Shown here piece after piece: positions 49,801 through 58,800 of a DNA stretch of 64,000 bases. This DNA is from Heliopora coerulea (taxonomy: Eukaryota; Cnidaria; Anthozoa; Scleralcyonacea; Helioporidae): the NCBI GenBank assembly GCA_030142905.1, contig JASJOG010000002.1, forward strand, positions 552,501-616,500, in the 5' to 3' direction. The position numbers and the translations under genes were made by a program. Below the pieces are notes generated by a model, which saw only the letters and a program-made list of their open reading frames with translations, searched no databases and was not told the DNA's origin. Positions within the stretch are counted from its first letter, which is position 1. Each line of letters starts with the position of its first letter.

Positions 49801-52800
49801 TCAAGAGCCTCAGTCCAAACAGCGCAAGCAGTGTCATAACGAGTGGAAGTAAAACCTTTGCTACTTTCCGATTACTAATGCAGCGTCATAAGCTTCGTTC
49901 ATCAATTCTTTCTTGTTTACTGTTGTCATTTGGTATATAATAGATTATATTTCATTTTCTTTTATTACATTGTTTTCAATGAAGTATTTTTTAATGAATA
50001 TTTTCTTGCACGATATAAATAATATCTTTCTTCTATTATTCTTATCAATAATGATTTATCGATACAATGTTTTGGAACATGATTGAGAAAACCTTTTACG
50101 ATATCTATGTTAGGATTGTCGGGTAATATTTTTAGAAGTAAAGATTCATTGATTAATTCAGGATTACAGTAATTCAATAATTCATAATTACAAAAAAGAT
50201 CATGTTTCATTGATGAAAATACATTCTCAATCATTGAAACAGTTTGATCTTTATGTTTGATATATTTTATTTTTTCAGGATTGTCTTTGAATGAATCTAT
50301 GTATTTTTCATATTTATCAAGATTTTCTTCTATATTGAGGTTTTTTAATATTCTCTCTTTTGATTTTAAATCATCTACTGTTTCTTTCAATGGTTTCATT
50401 TCTTTCATTAAATTATTTTTTTCACTCATTAAAATTTCATTTTTTTTCTTTTTTTCAATACATTTGGATTTTAATATTTGATATTCTTATGTTAGTATTT
50501 CTATATCATTGAAATCATTAAATTCTGCTCTACAGTATGGACAAGTTTCACTTTGTTTTAACCATTTATCAATACAATCAGAGTGGAATAAGTGATTACA
50601 GTTTAATTGTGATATAGGTTTAACTTCATTAGTCATACAAATGTTGCATTCAAAATTCATTTTATCTATATACTATATACAGATAAAAACTTTTTAAACA
50701 ATTTTTCAACATATTCTGTGGAAATACTTAACATGTCTAAATAATGTATTCTTGGATATGAATTTCCGTCTACAGTATTTACATCTGATGCGAATATCAT
50801 GCCTATAGTCGTTTAATTCCTTTATTATTAGGTCATAATCGTTGGAGACAATACATTTATACCCATTTTCTTCATATCTGTCTATTAGTTCTTTCTGTTG
50901 GTCTGTAATAATACCACTACACTGAGGGGTTTTGAACTCTATACATAGACCATTATAATTCTTATGAAGATTTTGAATAATCAAATCTGGTTGACCTTTC
51001 ATATAACCCTTTTTGAACGATTTGATGCGTTTGTCTTTGGTGTCTTGATTCTCTCCAAGTCCAGCTGTCATTAATATAGCTGGATAAAATCGCCTAATGA
51101 ATTGAACCACTTTAGTATGCAGGTCATACTCATCTTCTATTTTAAAAGTGAGTGTGTTAGGATTGTTGAACATCCTGTAGTATCCATACTTTCTGATGGA
51201 TGGAAGTGCGTCTTTTGTAACCCATCTTTTGAACTTTTTCGCAGTTTCTAATCTTGAGCGTAATATTAACGAATAAAGTCCACTTTCATTTATATAAATA
51301 AACCATCTGACCTGATCCGGCGTTTCGCCGGTTGAGGTATTATTGGATTTTAAGGATCTTTTATCCTCTGTATCGACGACATGTTTTCTTATAGCATCGT
51401 CTGTATCCTTATAACCCAATAATGTGGCAACCTCTTTACCCTTGAACCAAATATTCTGCTTATTATCGTAATAAGCATCAAGGGATATATTTAGATCTTT
51501 GTTACCAAATTTCTTGACTGTTAATGACATATTATACACTGTTATATAATATGACTTTTCAAAGCTACCTATTTTGGTCGCCTTTAATTCTCATCCCTTA
51601 AAGATGGTAAAATAGCTCTGTATAACCATCTCTTCAACTGTTTTTTGTGTTCATAGTCAGACAGAAATATCAATCTATATAATCCAGGTTCATTGACCAT
51701 TGTGATAACAGTATCTAACAATTTTCCATTAGAGAACTGTATTTTCTTGTCGACTGTCATTTTTTCATCATCAGGGATATTGTATTTGATGACAGGTGTT
51801 CTATTTTTATACTTCAATGCTGTTGCTATTTCAAACGCTCTGAACCATAAATCACCATTATGTTTATAAACATTTAAAGTTATACCGAGAAACTCGTTCG
51901 TCACAGTTTTTAAATGTTCCATATATACAGTATTATTTTATATTTTATGGACCTAAAATGATGTTTTAATCAAATGTATCAAGATTATTATTCTTTGTTT
52001 TTATTTTTACACTTCTTTCAATTTCGACGTTTTTTGGCTCTGGTTTTGTACCCTCCTCTTTGATAGTTTCTGGTCTTTTGGTCTCTCTTTCATAATCTTT
52101 TCTTGTATAATAGAGTGATCCAATAGCGACTGCTGCTCCTAAGAATCCGAATAAAAATCCATAATTGATTTTAAATCCAGAACTATCATTCTGACTCTAT
52201 TTTATCTCGCATTTTTCTCTCTTTTGCAGCCTTAGAAATGGCAGCCAAACGCCTACCAGCCTCGACCCTGTTAGGGTCTTTTTCCTTTTTTGTTGCTGTT
52301 ATTTTAGGTGCAGTCGTCGTCTCTTCAATCGGTGCTGTCGTTTCTTGACTCATCTATATAGTAATGTATATTTTATTTACAGAATATCTTTGAGACATCT
52401 ATGAGATCGTCTGCAAGTCAACCACCATCTCTTTTATCACTTGGTTGATCCTCCAAATGTATTCTATTTATATCCTTTAGAACACTGTCTATCTCTATTG
52501 TCGTATTTTTAAAACATCGTACAAATTCTCTGATTCTTTTGAAAATATTCCTTAATTTAGGATTCATTATATATTACATTATATATTATTTCTTGTTTTT
52601 CCTACTGTATAAATATATCAATGAACCACCAAATATTAAATATAAATGATCACCAATGAAAATTAAACCTTTACCAGAGGCTTCTTCTACATCAGTTCAC
52701 GGTATGACATCTCTTTTTTCTGCAGGAGTTAATTTTTCTGCTTTCTTTTGTTTATGTTTAGCATCGCGTGCAGCATCTGATCCACTGCGCTTTAGACCAA

Positions 52801-55800
52801 GAGATAAACCAGTAACTAATGTAATTATTGTTAATCCAATTGCGGTTGCTATTCCTGACCTTTTTAATATTTTATTTAGTTCTATTTTTGGTACCGTATA
52901 TCGTCAACTATTTGATTTAATTCGTTTGGATCAGCTATATCTCCGTCTATGGACGGACATCTTCTCTCCTCCTTCCATTCTTCTTATCAACCTCCTCACA
53001 GTGAAATACAAATGGAAGCGCATAAGTGATGTTATAATTGGATGTACATCTTTTGATGGGGTTAGATGCTCTATTGACACTCCACAGCAATAAGATGCAC
53101 AATAAACTGCAAAACACACTTGATAATAATTTTCATTATCATCCCAATCAGCTTTATTATAATCAGTGGTTATATTTATTTTTGGAAGCTTTGATGGAAA
53201 ATACTCACTACTGTTGATGTAGATTTTGAAGTCATTAATGTCGTAATCCAATATATAATGATCTGGGTATTTATCAGTCATATGATATCCTTCAGCATTT
53301 TGAACATTTGATTCAGGAATTTTTTGTATTGAACTGTTAGATTGCCAGATTTTTTGAAATTTATTATTTTCTTCTATCACAACACTCTTTGTTTTTATTA
53401 TTGTTGGGAAATTTGAGTGTCTAACATTAGAGTAGAGATGTTTTGTCATAGTTTTGTCATTAAGGAATGTGCTACTGGTGATGTCTGCGCTTAATATATC
53501 TGATTTTTTGAAGAATATATTGGTGGAGTCTAAGTACCATCCTGATTGAGATACACTTCAAAGTCAAACTTACTTAAGTCAGCGTTCGGATAGTTTCTAA
53601 GAAAGTCGTTTTTCATTCTTATCTTCATTTGTTTGACAGTTTTCATAGCCTTGTCATAGTTCTTTCCATAGTATTTTCTGGTAAGATCTTCCATGTTATA
53701 ATACATAATATATTATATATGAAGAAACTAACAGTGTTTATTGAAGACGATAAGAAGGAACTTGATCTTGATGAGTCTTTGGTCATAAACCACGATTCAT
53801 TCATTTATGTTAAAACAGTGTTCATATTTTGGGATTACAATAATGTTTACTCTGGAGAAAATGACGAAATCGTATATGGTTCTACAACAGTTAAATTTGA
53901 ACCAGGATATTGGACCTTTGACTTATTAAAAAAGAAATTTGAATCACTTAATGGAAATTTATCAATCACCGCAAACTTGCACCACAATTCTTGCACAATA
54001 ACATCTGATGCCAAACTACAGTTAAAAAGATTTGGAGAACTTATTGGTTTTGATAATAACATCACCATTAATTCTGGGGCTACAAAGACTAGTAAAACAA
54101 TCGACATAAACAGCAAATTAAGATATATCAAAATCAACTGTGATGCGGTGGACCGTATGAGTAATATTGATAATAATGGCAAACGAAGTTCAACGATTTC
54201 CACTCTTCCAATTACAACAAAAGATTCATTAAAAGGATGTGTTTATCACTACACAGACATTGAGAGTAAAATACCAATAAATAATGGTGTTTATAACAAA
54301 TTATGCTTTGATGTGGTGACAAACACTAACAAAACACATTTCGGGTCAACATTAATGGAACTATATATAATGTAACTTATATGGATAAAGACATCGAGTC
54401 AGAACAAGGATTAAGAGATATTTACTATAACCCTAAAACTGGTTAACAATCTGCAGAAAGATTATATCAAAAAACATTAGAAGATAGTTTAAATGTCAGT
54501 AGAGAGCAGGTAAAAGACTGGTTAAGATCGCAAGACACATATACCAGATATAAACAAATTGTCAGAAAACATAAATTTAGACAAACTAAAGTTAACTATC
54601 TTGGCGAGCAGATACAGATGGATCTCGTCGACATGGGTTCATATAAAAACAAAAATAAAGGTTATTACTGGATACTAACATCTATTGAAATTCTTAGCAG
54701 GTATTCATTTGCTATCCCTGTTTACAGAAAAGATACTAATAATATGACAAAAGCAGTCACAGAACTATTGAGACAATTTAAAGAGAGATTTGGTGATTAC
54801 CCTAAATTAGCTCATTTTGACGATGGAAAGGAGTTTTACCATGTTGGTGTTAAAACATTAGAAAAACATGACATTAAGTATTTCTCCACAAAATCTGATA
54901 AAAACGCAGCTGTTGTAGAAAGATTTAACAGAACACTTAAAACCGCTATGTGGAAATACTTCTATAGTAAAGGAACTTATAAGTGGATTGATGTGTTGGA
55001 CCAATTGGTGTATAATTACAATAATACCAAACATTATACTATTTTAATGAAGCCAAAAGATGTTAATAAAAAGAATGATGACGAGGTTTGGACCACTTTA
55101 TATATGGTCATCTCTATGCTGAGTCACCATTACCTAAATTTAAGGTAGGAGACACTGTCCGAATATCAAAATATAAAAGCACTTTTACTAAAGGTTATGA
55201 AGCCAATTTCACTGAAGAACTGTTCAAAGTGGTCAAGGTTATACGTGGTGACCCAACTGTTTATGAAATAGAGGATCTAGAAGGTGAACCAATTATTGGG
55301 AAATTCTACGAAGAGGAGTTGTCAGGTGTTGATAAAAAGGACGATGTCCATAAAGTTGAAAAAATACTAAAAAGAAAAAAGGGAAAAGGCAAAAAGCTGA
55401 TTCTTGTCAAATGGTCAACTTATGATAGTAAACATAATAGTTGGATTCCTGAGAGTGATATACAAAATATATAGTAATATATACATATCATGGCTGAACG
55501 AGGATTTGATGATTTCGAAATGCAAGACTTGGGTCAAAAGTACCCAGAATACGACAATATGAATTATGGGAATTTAGATTATGAATATAATCATATACAA
55601 GATCTATTAATAGATGACCAAAAAATCATAAATGATGAAGAAAAGAGAGAATATACAAAAAGGTCTGAATATTTACTCAAACTAATTCGTCAAAAGGAAC
55701 AATAAACATCATTTATAGAAAGTGATGATGGTAAAACAGTAACTATCAATAAAAAAGGGAGCGACACTCAAGTCAAAGCCCCTAGGGTAAAATTTGAAAA

Positions 55801-58800
55801 CCCAGAAAACTATGGTGATGTAGAAAAGCAAAATTTCGATCTAGCATTTAAAGAGCAAGCCGACATAGAGTCTAGACTAAAAAGACTAAGTGACTTCAAT
55901 AGAGAACTAGCGGAGAATCAAATAAAAAGGACTCAAATTATAAATAAAAAAATCATAAAATTATATAAAAAATCTTTAGGTGAAGACAAAATATCGAAAG
56001 AGATCGTTGATAGGTCATTTGCTAACGATAATGGTAGTATAATTTTCAAAGAAAAATGTAAAAACGGAATTTTATTGGAACCAAAACTAACTATAAAAGG
56101 CAAAGACAGGAATTTCAGCAGAAATAAAAAAAATAAAGAAGCCATAAGACATTTTAAAGAATTAGTACATAAAACACCAGACGCCGAGAATAAACAACAA
56201 ACAACTAGAAACGACATTGAAGAAGACTATGACGACTACCCATTAGTCAAAATAAATACAAGGTACACTGATGTAGACGGCCTGACCAATAATGAAAACA
56301 GGGAGTTAGAAGGTGTACTAAACCCCGAAAATAGTATAGACCCACAATCAAAGATTGGAGACAACGGCGCCCTACAAATTTAGGCTGACCATTTCCAAGA
56401 GGCTATAAATAAAACAATAGAACAATGAGACCAAACAGAGAATCCAGAGGAGTTCATTGAGTTGGAGGAAAGAATTGTCGGTCTAAGACAAGCGAGAGAC
56501 AAAACTTTAGAACAAAGACAACTAGAAGAAACCAGAGAACAACAAGAAGAGGACATAAGTAGACTACAAAAGTTCAAAGAGTGGGCTAAGGAAAACTTAG
56601 TCGGTCTAAGCGCTTTGGCAATCTCTGTCGCTGGTAATATAACAACAATCATCGTGGGCGCAAGAAAAGCATTAATAAAAGGTGCACAGGGTACTGGAAA
56701 ATTTCCAAAAGCTGTCTATAACCTGGGAAAGAAACTTGGAGCATTATTAGCACCAATATTAAATGTCATCGCTCAAGCATTGTCATGGGGTGCTTCTCCA
56801 AAATCGTTTACAAATCAGGCTTGCAGGGGAAACTGTTTACGACAATAATGGTGAGAGTTTATAGTGTCTACAAGGACCTGTATAAAACCAATTCACAGAG
56901 AGACAACATGATTGAATATGGTATCGGATCCCAAAATCTGAGAAAGCTAATTAGCAAAGACGACTCTGGTGCCACATCAGGTGATGCCACAAAAGTCTCT
57001 GAAAAGTTAATGTTTGACATTTTTGGTACAAAGCAGATGGTCTGTTTAGACAAGATAATCAGTGACCACGGTTTGTATGCACAATTTCAAATGAACAATA
57101 ATTTTAGATATATCATTACATTGCCCAAATCAAGTGAAATATTAGTTGCTCAAAGTGGTCAAAGACTTGGAAATTATAGTCTTGAAAACCTTGAATTAGA
57201 ATACGAGACAATCGAAAACCAAACTATTGCAGATGAGGTGGCATCAATGTATGCGGTTGGTCGTTCTTTGTCATTTGAACACGTTACTCTTATGACGAAT
57301 GTTATATGGGTCGCCGCGTCCACTCTCATTAATGAAAACATTAACATACCTCGCAAATCCATGAAAGCTGTCGTTATGCTTTTTACGAAGACATCGAGGA
57401 CAGATAGTGAAGAATTCCTTTATCCAAATATTACAGAGGTTAAAATAACAATTGAAGGTGTTCCAAACCAGGTATACTCACAAGGAATCACAAAGTCACG
57501 CTTCTATGACGTAGCTATGCGACTATTTGGATCAAAAGATGAAAAGGATCAGTTCGTGACACCTCAAAAGTTTTTACAAAGACAAGTTCGCTTTGGTCAT
57601 CGATTTAAGATCTACCGAAGAGATCAACAAAACAGGTCATGGCAAAAAGATAGTAAACACTCAGAATGGCATTCTATTGGAAATTAAAAAGACAGCACAC
57701 ACTGGTAACGTTAATTGTAAAATATTTGTTGTATCTGATGGTCTTGTCAATTTCATGAACAATGATTTGCGGAGCATTCAGAATTAAGTTATATTGTATT
57801 ATATAGATAGAGTCACCTTTCAACATGATTATATGTGGTATGACAAATTGTGGGAAAACTTATTATTTGCTAAATATGATTGAGAAACATTATAAAAAGC
57901 ACTTTGATTATATCATTTTAATTTGTCCAGCATTCAGGTGGAATAAAACATACCAAGATTGGAAATACATCAATGATCCTGATTTTAGTGCTGTGGAGTG
58001 TGATCAAGATAATGTAGATAAAATTGTCCAAATTGTCCAAGTGGTTTACAAAGGAACCAATAGTTCAATAATCCTGGATGACTGTGCAAGTAGTCAGGAT
58101 GTCAAAAATAGAACCAGTGAGTTGGTCAAATTGGCATTTTCTGCTAGACATTATGGTCTTTCAACAATTGTTATCACTCAGCAATTAACCGGTATAGGCA
58201 AACCTTATATAGAAAACATTTCTAAGGCTGTCATATTTCACACTCCAAATAAAAATACAACTAAAACAATTTTTGATGAATTTTTAGATGTCAGCAGAGA
58301 AGAAAAAACTTCACTTAAGAACAAACTTAAAAATACTAAATACGCAACATTGGAGACCAATTTACGCTATCCATTTGACTATAAAATAAATACACTGCAA
58401 AAATAAAATATATGTTATCATATACAGAATGCCTAGACGCAAGAATACAAAACCTGAAACCATTGATGAGTTATTCGAAGTTACAACCGCAGAAAATATT
58501 GTAGATGAGGAAATCAATAATTTATCCTCTGAAAAACCAGAAAACGTTGAACCACAAAACGATAACAATGATTTAGAAAAAAAGAGAGATGAACTTCTGA
58601 AATTAGCAGAAGATGATGATTTGGATAAATCTGTTGCTTACATAAAGAAGGCTAGTCAAAAGGTCATCAATAAACTATACACTGAATATGAACGTAAACG
58701 AATGCAAAAAGCTAACGAGTTCCTAACTGATCTATTAATAAGTAGATTTGTCAATACTTTAGGTCTTGATGCTATTGAGTCCACTGAGGAATCAACAAAG

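Noticed and set aside
52656..53093. 145-codon plus-strand open frame in the element
   Set aside because: It is antisense to the structural/membrane protein gene and shows no domain.
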